A stretch of 64,000 bases of DNA from PALSA-693 sp963729695 (GTDB lineage Bacteria > Actinomycetota > Acidimicrobiia > Acidimicrobiales > Palsa-688): the NCBI GenBank assembly GCA_963729695.1, contig CAVSOT010000008.1, positions 62,001 to 126,000 of the forward strand. Direction: 5' to 3'. The notes beneath the pieces were generated by a model. It was not told where the DNA came from, searched no databases, and was given only the letters and a program-made list of their open reading frames with translations. The first letter of the stretch is position 1. The number at the start of each line of letters is the position of its first letter. A program made the translations under genes and the position numbers. Below, in pieces: positions 17,623-26,034 of this stretch.

Positions 17623-18671
17623 GACTCTCGCTCCACCACGTACACGGCGAGATCGGCGAGCTCCCGGTGGGAGATGGGCGAGAGGCGCACCCGGGCCAGG
17701 GCTCCGAGGGCGGCGTCGAGGTTGGATTTGGCTCGCACTGCAGTCCATTCGCGACCGCCGCAGGCCTCGACCAGGTACGTGGCCCGTTGGATCTGGTCCG
17801 CGTCGAGCGGTTCGAGCACGGGATCGGTCCCGTTGGACTGAGGGGGCCCGAGGATGAGCGTCCGAAGCTCGTCGGCTTCCTCACCGCCGGCGGCCAGCGC
17901 CGACACGACGGGCATGGACTTTTTCCGCTGGCGCAGGTCGCTGCCCGCCGGCTTCCCCGTTCGGGCCGGGTCGCCCCAGATCCCGAGCAGATCGTCGACC
18001 GCCTGGAACGCCAGGCCCAGGTGCCGTCCGTAGTCCTGGAGGGCTCCGACGGTGGCATCCGGCGCGCCCGCCAGGATGGCCCCAATCGACGCGGCGCAGC
18101 CGAGGAGAGCCCCGGTCTTGGCGGCGGACATGGCGGTGCACTGCTCGACCGTCACGTCCCGCCGCTTCTCGAAGGCGATGTCGTCGGCCTGGCCGGCGAT
18201 CATGGCCGCGGTGGCCTCCGCCAACGCCGCCGAGGCGTCGGCGCCGCGTCCGGTGGAGCTCTCGAGGAGCACCTGATGGGCCAGGATCTGCAGCGCATCG
18301 CCGGCCACGATGGCCGGGCCGATGCCGTAGAGCGACCAGACGGTGGGGCGGTGGTGGCGTTCGGTGTCGGCGTCGATGATGTCGTCGTGAATCAGCGAGA
18401 AGTTGTGGACCAGCTCGACGGCCACTCCTCCGGGCACCCCGACGCTGGCGTCCGCCCAGGCCGCTTCGGCGGCGAGGACGGCCAGGGCCGGGCGGATGCC
18501 CTTGCCGCCGGGAGAGTCCACCGGGTTACCGGCGGGATCGGTCCAGCCCAGGTGATAGGCCGTGACGCGTCGGATCTCTGGGGTGAGCCGTTCGACGGCT
18601 TCGGCCAGGGCCGGGGTGACGGCCGCGCGGGCGCGGGCCAGGATGTCGGAGACTCCGATGGTCGGGGTCAA
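17619..18671 (-). CDS. Polyprenyl diphosphate synthase
   Basis: A 350-residue trans-prenyltransferase. The first Asp-rich motif is DDIID at residues 96-100 (LIHDDIIDADTERHH) and the second is DDLLG (FQAVDDLLGIWGD); the GGKGIRPAL loop binds IPP. It makes FPP or a longer prenyl diphosphate from IPP; in this operon it most likely supplies FPP for squalene. TTG 18671 is chosen: it overlaps the hpnE stop and follows GAGGAGGT with a short gap. Chain length cannot be set with confidence from the residues before the first motif (VELVHNFSLI). Confidence 0.88.
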   Translation of the reverse strand: MTPTIGVSDILARARAAVTPALAEAVERLTPEIRRVTAYHLGWTDPAGNPVDSPGGKGIRPALAVLAAEAAWADASVGVPGGVAVELVHNFSLIHDDIIDADTERHHRPTVWSLYGIGPAIVAGDALQILAHQVLLESSTGRGADASAALAEATAAMIAGQADDIAFEKRRDVTVEQCTAMSAAKTGALLGCAASIGAILAGAPDATVGALQDYGRHLGLAFQAVDDLLGIWGDPARTGKPAGSDLRQRKKSMPVVSALAAGGEEADELRTLILGPPQSNGTDPVLEPLDADQIQRATYLVEACGGREWTAVRAKSNLDAALGALARVRLSPISHRELADLAVYVVERES

Positions 18672-20149
18672 GCCACCTCCTCGGTGTGATGTGTAGGGGG
18701 TTGGGGGGCGCCGGCTCTGGCCGGCGCCAAGCCGTTTCGGGCGTGGGGGGGATGGCCGGCGGAGCCGCAATCGGCCAGGCAGACCCGGGCCGCGGCGGTA
18801 CCGCTTCGGACTGCGCCTTCCATGGTGGCGGGCCACCCGGTGTCGGTCCACGCCCCGGCTACGGCCAGCCCGGGCAGCTCGGTACGCGGCCCGGGGCGCA
18901 GGCGGGCCGAACCGGGAGCGGCCCGGAACGTGGCGTGGCGTTCCTTGGTCACGAGGGAGTCGAGGACTCGGGCCTCAGCCGCTTGAGGCAGGAGCCGGGC
19001 CAGCTCGGTCACGATCCACGGGGTCAGCTCGTCGGGATGCCGCCCGACCTGGGCATCGGCGGCAGACAGCGACACGGCGACGTACTGCTCGCCCCGTCCA
19101 GGTTCGAGACCGGAGGACCCCGTTCGATCGAATACCCATTGCACGGGGGAGCGCACCCCGGCGAGGAGCGGCCAGGGGGTCACGGGGCGATCGAAGACCA
19201 GGTGGACGTCGACTATGGCGGAGCTGCCCAGCTCAGCCAGTCGTTGCTGGCCGGGGACGGAGCCCGGTGGCAGCATCGCCCCGGCGGCTTCGTGGGGGAT
19301 GGCGACGATGACCCCGTCGGCGGCCACGGTCCCGTCGGGTGTGCGGACCGCGAAGCCCGCATGGACCCCTGCCTCCGATGCGGGACCTATGGCGCCCACC
19401 TGGGTGCCAAGGTGCACCTCGACGCCGGCTCGGTCCAGCGCGGCCGTGGCCCGCTCGCCGTGGAGGCGCCCAAGGGGCACTCGGCTCCAACCCACGTCCG
19501 CAGCCCGGGCATTCGTCAGCAGTCCGGTCTGGAAGACCTTCGCCGCCATGGCAAGGGAGGCCTCGGATGCGGGCAGGTTGACGGTCGGCACGGTGATCAG
19601 GTCCCACAGCCCAACGACCGCGTCGGTGGACTGGCCGTGGCGGGCCAGCCAGGCCCCGAAGGATTCGTCGTCGAGGGCGGGATCCTGCAGATCGAGCTGC
19701 CGGAGGGCCAGTACCGCCGGCCCCAAGGCCAGGCGGTCCCGGGCGGAGAGGTGCCGATAGCGCAGCAGGGCGCCGGCCAGGTGGAACGGGGCCGGCAGAT
19801 TGGTGCGCCGCAGGCGTTGGACCCGGGGAGCCTCACCAGCCCGGCCGGCCGGGGCCACCACCGGGATGTCGAGACGGTCGGGGAGCTGCACGTCGGATCC
19901 AGCGCCGATGCGCTCCAGGAACGCAAGGTATTCGTCGCAGCAGCGCAGGAACACGTGTTGGCCGTTGTCGATCCACCGTCCCGCATGCTGGAAGGACCAG
20001 GTCAACCCGCCGAGCCGGTTGCGCCGTTCGAACAGGGACACTTGAGCGCCGCGGTCCGCGCAGGACAGGGCCGCCGCCAACCCGGCCAGCCCACCGCCGA
20101 TGACGGCCACGTGAGGACGGCCATGCCCCGGCGCGAGGGGGCGATTCAT
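18668..20149 (-). CDS. hpnE: Hydroxysqualene dehydroxylase
   Basis: A 493-residue FAD-dependent amine-oxidase-fold protein. The N-terminal dinucleotide-binding fold is HVAVIGGGLAGLAAALSCAD followed by LFERRNRLGG; the C-terminal FAD motif is GLAVAGAWTDTGWPATMEGA. HpnE reduces hydroxysqualene to squalene, the last of the three HpnCDE steps. ATG 20149 (MNRPLAPGHGRP) overlaps the hpnD TGA as ATGA, so upstream extensions are rejected. The C-terminal 35 residues are Pro/Ala-rich and outside the fold. Confidence 0.92.
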   Translation of the reverse strand: MNRPLAPGHGRPHVAVIGGGLAGLAAALSCADRGAQVSLFERRNRLGGLTWSFQHAGRWIDNGQHVFLRCCDEYLAFLERIGAGSDVQLPDRLDIPVVAPAGRAGEAPRVQRLRRTNLPAPFHLAGALLRYRHLSARDRLALGPAVLALRQLDLQDPALDDESFGAWLARHGQSTDAVVGLWDLITVPTVNLPASEASLAMAAKVFQTGLLTNARAADVGWSRVPLGRLHGERATAALDRAGVEVHLGTQVGAIGPASEAGVHAGFAVRTPDGTVAADGVIVAIPHEAAGAMLPPGSVPGQQRLAELGSSAIVDVHLVFDRPVTPWPLLAGVRSPVQWVFDRTGSSGLEPGRGEQYVAVSLSAADAQVGRHPDELTPWIVTELARLLPQAAEARVLDSLVTKERHATFRAAPGSARLRPGPRTELPGLAVAGAWTDTGWPATMEGAVRSGTAAARVCLADCGSAGHPPHARNGLAPARAGAPQPPTHHTEEVA

Positions 20150-21000
20150 GCCGCGCCCCTCACCAAGGCACGCAACGCCACCGTGGCCTTCTCCCGGGCG
20201 GGGAGGGACACCCGACCGCGCAACACCGAGCCGGGGTCGCGCTGGATGCGCACGAGGAGCCGCCGGTAGATGCCGGCCATCGCCGCTGTGCAGGCCCGCG
20301 ACCTCCAGTCGAGGAGCGGCAACAACGCCAGACCCTGCTCGTACCAGGCTTCGGCCCGGGTCGCTTCGAAGCTGATGAGGGCCAGCATGCCGTCGTAAGG
20401 ATCGCGCAGGTCGGGACCCACTCCGAACCGCTCGCGGTCCTCGGCGGGCAGGTAGACCCGGCCCATCTGGTCGCGGTCCTCGACGATGTCGCGGAGGATG
20501 TTGGTGATCTGCAGGGCAACCCCCAGCGAGTCGGCGAGAGGTTCCGCTCGATCCGGGTCGCTGGCCCCGTAGATCCCGAGGCTGAGGCGCCCGACGCTGC
20601 CGGCCACCCGGTGGCAGTAGCCGACCAGCTCGTCGAAGCTGGTGTAGCTCGTGCCGTGCACGTCCATTTCGCACCCGTCGACCAGGTCGTCCAAGGCGGA
20701 CATGGGGATCGGAAAGCGGCCGGCGACGTCCGCCAGTGCGGTCAGGACCGGATCGTCCTCGGCGCCGCGCCCACCGACAGCCGCGGCGGCGAGATCCTTG
20801 CGCACCCGGGCCAGGGCGGCCAGCTTCTCGGGCCCTGACGCGTCGCCGTCGCCGATGTCATCGATACGGCGGGCCATGGCGTACAAAGCCGACATGGCCT
20901 GCCGCTTGGCGACCGGCAGGAGCCGAATCCCATAGGAAAAGTTGCGGGCCTCGGTGCGAGTGATCTCCTCGCAACGGAGGTACGCCTGCTCCAGGTTCAT
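20146..21000 (-). CDS. hpnD: Presqualene diphosphate synthase
   Basis: A 284-residue squalene/phytoene synthase-fold enzyme. Both Asp-rich motifs are intact: RRIDDIGDGD and ILRDIVEDRDQMGRVYLP. HpnD condenses two FPP to presqualene diphosphate. The ATG at 21000 overlaps the hpnC stop as ATGA, giving the standard start MNLEQAYLRCEEITR. It is the second gene of the operon and directly precedes hpnE. Confidence 0.93.
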   Translation of the reverse strand: MNLEQAYLRCEEITRTEARNFSYGIRLLPVAKRQAMSALYAMARRIDDIGDGDASGPEKLAALARVRKDLAAAAVGGRGAEDDPVLTALADVAGRFPIPMSALDDLVDGCEMDVHGTSYTSFDELVGYCHRVAGSVGRLSLGIYGASDPDRAEPLADSLGVALQITNILRDIVEDRDQMGRVYLPAEDRERFGVGPDLRDPYDGMLALISFEATRAEAWYEQGLALLPLLDWRSRACTAAMAGIYRRLLVRIQRDPGSVLRGRVSLPAREKATVALRALVRGAA

Positions 21001-21851
21001 CTGGGCCCGTTTGCGGCGATCGAGCCTCTGAGGACGGCGGTCAGCCGGACGGCAACCCGCACAGGCCGGGGTCGGGGCGCGCCATACAAGGGATCGAAGC
21101 CCCGCCCGGCCACGGCGTCGAGCGCGGCCTGGCCCCCGGCCCAAAAGCCGGCCACGGCCCAACGGGCCCGGCCACCGAGGGAGGCGACCAGCGGGGCACC
21201 CTCGTCGAGGACCCGGCGGGCCCGAGCCACTTCGAAGGCCATCAGCCCGCGCAAGGCCGGCGGTGCCGGCGGCGGCGCCGACAGCCGGCCAACGTCGACA
21301 CCGAAGCGTTCGAGGTCCTCGGCCGGCAGGTACACCCGGCCGGCGGAGGCGTCCTCGAGCACGTCCTGCCAATGTTCGGCCAACTGCAGTCCGGTGCAGA
21401 TGGCGTCGGACCAGGCCACCCGCTCCGGGGTCGTGGCCCCGAACGCAGCGAGCACGAGGCGTCCCACCGGGTTGGCCGAGAGGCGGCAGTAGCCCACGAG
21501 ACTGTCGAAGGTGTCGTAGCGGGTGACGACCTGATCCTGCCGGTTGGCCGCGATGAGATCCGTCAACGCACTCGGGTCGGCGTCGACCGCCCGCACTGCG
21601 GCCGCGGCTCGAGCGACGAGCGGGTGGGCGCTGGGGCCAGCAGGGTCGCTGAGCGCCGCGCCGGTCTGGGCCTGCAGCCAGTCGAGAGCGGCCAGGCGGT
21701 CACCTGGATAGTCGTCACCCAGGTAGTCCACCAGCCGAGCGAAGCCGTAGAACGCCAGCAGGTGCTGGCGGGTGGCTTTCGGCAGGAGGCAGGATGCCAC
21801 CTTGAAGTTTTCCGTGCTGGCTCGGTCCAGGATGTCCTGCTCTGTTGCCAT
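20997..21851 (-). CDS. hpnC: Hydroxysqualene synthase
   Basis: A 284-residue paralogue of HpnD. HpnC turns presqualene diphosphate into hydroxysqualene. Family features are ENFKVASCLLPKATRQHLLAFY and the second motif DVLEDASAGRVYLP. The first Asp-rich motif is altered (VDYLGDD, with Tyr in the place of the second Asp), which is worth noting because HpnC does not need the same ionisation chemistry as HpnD. ATG 21851 is preferred over the GTG at 21971 because a near-consensus promoter would start transcription at about 21964, downstream of that GTG. It is the first gene of the hopanoid operon. Confidence 0.9.
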   Translation of the reverse strand: MATEQDILDRASTENFKVASCLLPKATRQHLLAFYGFARLVDYLGDDYPGDRLAALDWLQAQTGAALSDPAGPSAHPLVARAAAAVRAVDADPSALTDLIAANRQDQVVTRYDTFDSLVGYCRLSANPVGRLVLAAFGATTPERVAWSDAICTGLQLAEHWQDVLEDASAGRVYLPAEDLERFGVDVGRLSAPPPAPPALRGLMAFEVARARRVLDEGAPLVASLGGRARWAVAGFWAGGQAALDAVAGRGFDPLYGAPRPRPVRVAVRLTAVLRGSIAANGPR

Positions 21852-21960
21852 TCCCAAGGGCGCCAGTCCCGAGCGCGTCAAGCCGACGGGCGCGCCACCA
21901 CTGCGGCCCGCCTGGGTCGATGGCGTGGCGTTCTCCGAGAGGGTGTAAGAGGCTGACCGC

Positions 21961-21999
21961 GTGGTCACCACTTGTACGCGCTCCAGCCGCCCATGTCAA
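21961..21999 (-). promoter_or_regulatory. Promoter and palindrome of hopanoid operon
   Basis: On the minus strand TTGACA (21999-21994), a 17-base spacer and TACAAG (21976-21971) make a near-ideal sigma-A promoter aimed at hpnC. The bases straight after, 21971-21961, are the palindrome GTGGT-G-ACCAC, covering the expected start site. That position suits a repressor. The expected 5' leader to the ATG at 21851 is about 113 bases. Confidence 0.65.
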
Positions 22000-22035
22000 G
22001 GACCCTCGACGAGAGGGTGGGCGAGCTGACCCCTT

Positions 22036-22788
22036 TCAGGCCGGGCTCAGCCCCTCGGCCGGCCCTTGATCTGGTGGCCAGTCCGGACCGACCGCCCACG
22101 CCAGCACCGTCGCAAACGCCGACTCGATGATCGACAGCCCGGCCTGGATGGCCACGTCTGGCTCGGCCTCCTGGCCGGCGAACGGCCGGCCCCCGGCCTC
22201 CGCCAGGGTCCGCAGCACGCGCCGGGCCAGATCGGCACTGGGCTCGTGGCCCTTGGCCGCCCGGGCGCCGAGCTCAAGCAGCATCGGGAGCACGCCGACC
22301 ACCAGATGGGCGAAGACCATGGCCGTCTTGTCCGGATCGTCGGTCAGGCCAGCGGGACCTCCGAGCGCCGCCACCGCGGAGGCAAACTGGGTTTGGGTGT
22401 CCGCCAGGAGGGTTTCGATGCCCGCCGTGAGCAGGTCTTCCTTGGAGGCAAAATGCCGGTACACCGTGCCCTTGGCCAGACCGGCCGCCTCGGCGATGTC
22501 GCTCACGGTGACCTCGCTATAGCTCCGGGTCTGGAACGCCTTGATCGCGGCAGTCACGATCCGGGCGCGGCACTCCGGAGAATCCGCGGCTGCTTGGGCC
22601 CGGATGCGCAACAGCGCCTCGAGATGGCTCTCGTCGTACCCGAAGCGATTGGCCGCTTCGCGTACTGGAGGCGGAATGAGTCCCGCCCGCCGGTAATGGT
22701 GGATCGTGCTCGCGGGCACCCCGCTCCTCGTCACCAGCTCCGAGAGCGACATGCGTTCACCGGGCGTCGGCGCCGCCTCCGTGACCAT
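22036..22788 (-). CDS. MerR-TetR hybrid transcriptional regulator
   Basis: A 250-residue protein with two DNA-binding domains. Residues about 14-70 are a MerR-type winged HTH (MSLSELVTRSGVPASTIHHY then AGLIPPPVREAANRFGYDE). Residues about 85-135 are a TetR HTH (VSDIAEAAGLAKGTVYRHF), followed by a helical ligand-binding domain. The ATG at 22788 lies two bases after the stop of the aldehyde dehydrogenase, so the two are coupled; the stop is 37 bp from the hopanoid promoter. It may control the dehydrogenase, itself or the hopanoid operon; the last is inference. Confidence 0.8.
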   Translation of the reverse strand: MVTEAAPTPGERMSLSELVTRSGVPASTIHHYRRAGLIPPPVREAANRFGYDESHLEALLRIRAQAAADSPECRARIVTAAIKAFQTRSYSEVTVSDIAEAAGLAKGTVYRHFASKEDLLTAGIETLLADTQTQFASAVAALGGPAGLTDDPDKTAMVFAHLVVGVLPMLLELGARAAKGHEPSADLARRVLRTLAEAGGRPFAGQEAEPDVAIQAGLSIIESAFATVLAWAVGPDWPPDQGPAEGLSPA

Positions 22789-22790
22789 GC

Positions 22791-24209
22791 TCAAAAGACC
22801 TTGCGCAGGAGCCGCCGCTTCCAGCTGGTGTACGGCGGATACGTCAAGGCGGGATCCAGCTTGGTGGGCCGCTGCAGGATTGATTTGTGGTGCGTGAACG
22901 TATCGAACCCCGCCTTTCCGTGGTAGGCGCCCATGCCGCTGTGACCAACGCCGCCGAATGGTAGTCCCGTGACGGCTAAATGGAGCAAGGTGACGTTGAC
23001 GCCCACGCCACCGGAGGACGTCTCCGAGACGACGCGTTCGATCACCTGCTGCTCCTCGGCGAAGACGTAGAGGGCCAACGGCTTGTGGTGACCATTGACG
23101 ATCTCGATCGCCTCGCCCACATCTTCGACCGACAGGACGGGCAATATCGGGCCGAAAATCTCCTCCTGCATGACCCGCTGGTGCCATGAGGCGTTCCGCA
23201 GGATGGTTGGAGCCAGGTACCGCGAGGACCGATCCCCGTCGCCCCCGACGACCAGGTCAGCCGGGTCCTGGTCAGCAAGGAGCCCTTGGAGCCGGTCCCA
23301 ATGGCGTTCGTTGATGATCCTGCCGTAGTCTGGGCTGGACCGCGGGTCATCGCCGTAGAAGACCCGCACCGCGGTAGCAAGGGCATCGACCAGCGGGGGC
23401 TCGACGGTTCGGTCGACCAGGACGTAGTCCGGCGCCACGCAGGTCTGGCCGGCATTGACGAACTTCCCCCAGACGACCCGCTTGGCGGCGACTTCGAGGT
23501 TGGCCGTTCGGTCCACGATCACCGGGCTCTTGCCCCCGAGCTCCAGGGTTACCGGGGTCAGGTGGTCGGCCGCGGCCGACATGACGGTGCGGCCGGTCTG
23601 CCCGTTGCCGGTATAGAAGATGTGATCCCACGGTGCGCTCAGCAACGAAGTCACTACGTCTGCGTCGCCCTCCACGATGCCCACCGCGTCGGAATCGAGG
23701 TACTCCGGTACCCAGCGGGCCATGGCCGCAGAGCTCGCCGAGGCGACCTCCGACGGTTTGCCGACGACGCAGTTGCCGCCCGCGAGGGCGTAGGCCATGG
23801 GCAGCAGGGTCAGGTGGACGGGGTAGTTCCAGGGCGCGATCACCAGGACCACTCCCAAGGGTTCAGCCACGATAGTGGCGCGGGCCGGTCGCAGCATGGT
23901 GCGCACGCCGACTCGGCCAGGCCTGTTCCACGCTTCGAGGTGGCGCAGGATGTGGGAGATCTCGTTGGCGACGTGCTCCAGTTCGGTCATCCACCCCTCG
24001 AGAGGCGGTTTGCCGAGGTCGGCCCGAAGCGCCTCGAGCAACTCGGGTTCCCGCTCGGTCAGCATCCGGCGGAGTGCTTCGAGCTGTTGGCGGCGCCAGG
24101 CGAGGGGACGGGTAGCACCGCCGTGGAAGTGATGCCGCAGCGCCGCGACCAACCGGCCGGCGTCGAGCGCACCGGCCGACGGGGGCGACTGTCGGTCGGT
24201 ACGCGTCAT
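22791..24209 (-). CDS. Aldehyde dehydrogenase (class 3-like)
   Basis: A 472-residue NAD(P)-dependent aldehyde dehydrogenase of the class 3 / coniferyl or fatty-aldehyde group. Catalytic residues are the Cys in NAGQTCVAPDY and the Glu in LELGGKSP; APWNYPVHLTLLP and FYTGNGQTGRTVM form the cofactor site. The C-terminus contains a hydrophobic-basic stretch (YPPYTSWKRRLLRKVF) as in membrane-associated fatty aldehyde dehydrogenases. Likely substrate: a long-chain or terpenoid aldehyde. Coupled to the downstream regulator. Confidence 0.88.
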   Translation of the reverse strand: MTRTDRQSPPSAGALDAGRLVAALRHHFHGGATRPLAWRRQQLEALRRMLTEREPELLEALRADLGKPPLEGWMTELEHVANEISHILRHLEAWNRPGRVGVRTMLRPARATIVAEPLGVVLVIAPWNYPVHLTLLPMAYALAGGNCVVGKPSEVASASSAAMARWVPEYLDSDAVGIVEGDADVVTSLLSAPWDHIFYTGNGQTGRTVMSAAADHLTPVTLELGGKSPVIVDRTANLEVAAKRVVWGKFVNAGQTCVAPDYVLVDRTVEPPLVDALATAVRVFYGDDPRSSPDYGRIINERHWDRLQGLLADQDPADLVVGGDGDRSSRYLAPTILRNASWHQRVMQEEIFGPILPVLSVEDVGEAIEIVNGHHKPLALYVFAEEQQVIERVVSETSSGGVGVNVTLLHLAVTGLPFGGVGHSGMGAYHGKAGFDTFTHHKSILQRPTKLDPALTYPPYTSWKRRLLRKVF

Positions 24210-24216
24210 GCCATCA

Positions 24217-24232
24217 GTTTGTCCGGTTTGTC
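24217..24232. promoter_or_regulatory. Two GTTTGTC direct repeats before ALDH
   Basis: GTTTGTC occurs at 24217-24223 and 24226-24232, nine bases apart, immediately upstream of the aldehyde dehydrogenase ATG (24209). Position suggests a regulator site, possibly for the downstream MerR-TetR protein; no further support. Confidence 0.3.
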
Positions 24233-24242
24233 GGCCTAAGGG

Positions 24243-25217
24243 TCACTCGGCTATCGACTGAGCCGGGATGGTGCCCATGCGCCCCTTCTGGAAGTCTTCG
24301 AAGGCTTGGGCCAGCTCGGCCTGGGTGTTCATCACGAATGGGCCGTAGTGGGCGACGGGCTCGCCGATAGGGCGCCCTCCGAGCACCAGCACCTCCAGGC
24401 TGGGGGAGCGGGACTCCTGGAGGGAGTCCGCCTCGACGCTCACCGTGTCACCCGGCCCGAGGACCGCGATCTGGCCGCCGGCGATGGGCCGGTGCTCTGG
24501 ACCAACGCGACCCTGACCGGCCAGGACATAGACCAGGGCGTTGTGGGCCTGCTCCCAGGGCAGCACCAGACGGGCGCCGGCTGCCACGGTCGCGTGCACC
24601 ATGGTGATGGGCGTGTAGGTGTCCCCCGGCCCTCGGTGTCGGCCCACGTGCCCGGCGATGACCCGCACCAGGGCGCCACCGTCGGGCGATGACAGAAGGG
24701 TCACCCGGCCGCGGCCGATGTCCTGGTAGCGGGGCGGTACCCACTTGTCCGCCGCCGGGAGGTTCACCCACAGCTGGATCCCATGAAAGAGTCCGCCGCT
24801 GGCGACCAGGTCCTCCGGCGGCCGTTCGATGTGCAGGATCCCCGAACCAGCGGTCATCCACTGGGTGTCGCCGTTGGTGATAAGGCCGCCCCCACCGGTC
24901 GAGTCGCGGTGCTGGAAGGTCCCGTCGATCATGTAGGTGACGGTCTCGAAGCCCCGGTGTGGATGCCAGGGCGTCCCCTTGGGTTCGCCCGGCGCGTACT
25001 CCACCTCGCCCATCTCATCCATGTGCACGAACGGATCCAGACGGTCCAGGGGCACGCCGGCAAACGCCCGCTTTACCGGAAAGCCCTCGCCTTCGAAGCC
25101 GCGGGGCGCCGTCGTGATGCTCTCCACCGCCCGATCCCTCATCGGGCTCGCCCCGTCGTCGGGCGTCACGTCGATCCGGGGTAGGGACAAGATGTCGTCA
25201 ACAGTCACCGCTGGCAT
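24243..25217 (-). CDS. Pirin family protein
   Basis: A 324-residue bicupin. The metal-binding set of the N-terminal cupin is visible as HPHRGFETVTY and, later, HIERPPED. Pirins bind Fe and act as quercetinase-like dioxygenases or redox-sensing cofactors; which applies here is open. Start ATG 25217 is preceded by AGGAGG (AAGGAGGTTC on the minus strand). It is divergent from the MBL-fold gene at 25313, with both promoters in a 95-bp gap. Confidence 0.88.
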   Translation of the reverse strand: MPAVTVDDILSLPRIDVTPDDGASPMRDRAVESITTAPRGFEGEGFPVKRAFAGVPLDRLDPFVHMDEMGEVEYAPGEPKGTPWHPHRGFETVTYMIDGTFQHRDSTGGGGLITNGDTQWMTAGSGILHIERPPEDLVASGGLFHGIQLWVNLPAADKWVPPRYQDIGRGRVTLLSSPDGGALVRVIAGHVGRHRGPGDTYTPITMVHATVAAGARLVLPWEQAHNALVYVLAGQGRVGPEHRPIAGGQIAVLGPGDTVSVEADSLQESRSPSLEVLVLGGRPIGEPVAHYGPFVMNTQAELAQAFEDFQKGRMGTIPAQSIAE

Positions 25218-25312
25218 CAGAACCTCCTTGACTCAACCACGCCAACGTTGTTGTGGGCGCAACTATTCCGACGGATGCCGGCCCACGCACCCGGTTCCGT
25301 ACCATGTGGGCC

Positions 25313-26023
25313 ATGGCTGACCGCTTGTATTTCCGCCAGTTGCTTTCCGGTCGGGACTTCGCCGCCACGGATCAGCTCGCGGCCCAAATGGTCAACTTCT
25401 CCTATCTGATCGGGGACCGCGAACGCGGCGAAGCCCTGCTCGTCGACCCGGCGTACGGCGTAGGGGAGCTGCTCGACATTGCCGCCGCGGACGGGATCAC
25501 GGTCGTGGGCGCACTGGTGACCCATCATCATCCGGATCACGTTGGCGGAGCCATGATGGGGTATCGAATCGAGGGCGTGGCCGAGCTGCTCTCGCAGCGG
25601 GCTATGCCGATTCACGCCCATCGGGACGAGGCCCCACTGGTCGCCAAGGCGACCGGGCTGCAGTCGACCGACGTCGTCGCGCACGACAGCGGCGATCGGG
25701 TCACTGTCGGCGCCGTCGACGTCGAGCTGCTCCACACTCCCGGGCACACGCCGGGCAGCCAGTGCTTCCTGGTGGGCGGCATGCTCGTGGCGGGTGACAC
25801 GCTCTTCCTGGAGGGGTGCGGCCGGACCGACCTTCCAGGCAGCGATCCTGATGCCATGTACGAAAGCCTTCAGCGGCTGGCCAGCCTCCCGGACAGCACC
25901 GTGGTGTATCCGGGCCACCGCTACTCGGCGCCCTCAACCGCCACGCTGGCCGCGGTGAAGGAGATCAACATGGTGTTCAAGCCTCCGACCAAGCAGGCGT
26001 GGCTGTCCGTGTTCGGGAGATAG
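25313..26023 (+). CDS. MBL-fold metallo-hydrolase
   Basis: A 236-residue glyoxalase II-like metallo-beta-lactamase-fold protein. The dinuclear zinc site is THHHPDHVGG, with further ligands in HTPGHTPGS, VAGDTLF and YPGHRY. Such enzymes hydrolyse thioesters or oxidise persulfides; the LEGCGRTDLPGSDP segment is common in the ETHE1/GloB group. ATG 25313 is used; an ATG nine bases earlier (MWAMADRL) is equally possible. Confidence 0.87.
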   Translation: MADRLYFRQLLSGRDFAATDQLAAQMVNFSYLIGDRERGEALLVDPAYGVGELLDIAAADGITVVGALVTHHHPDHVGGAMMGYRIEGVAELLSQRAMPIHAHRDEAPLVAKATGLQSTDVVAHDSGDRVTVGAVDVELLHTPGHTPGSQCFLVGGMLVAGDTLFLEGCGRTDLPGSDPDAMYESLQRLASLPDSTVVYPGHRYSAPSTATLAAVKEINMVFKPPTKQAWLSVFGR

Positions 26024-26034
26024 GAAGGGCGGCG

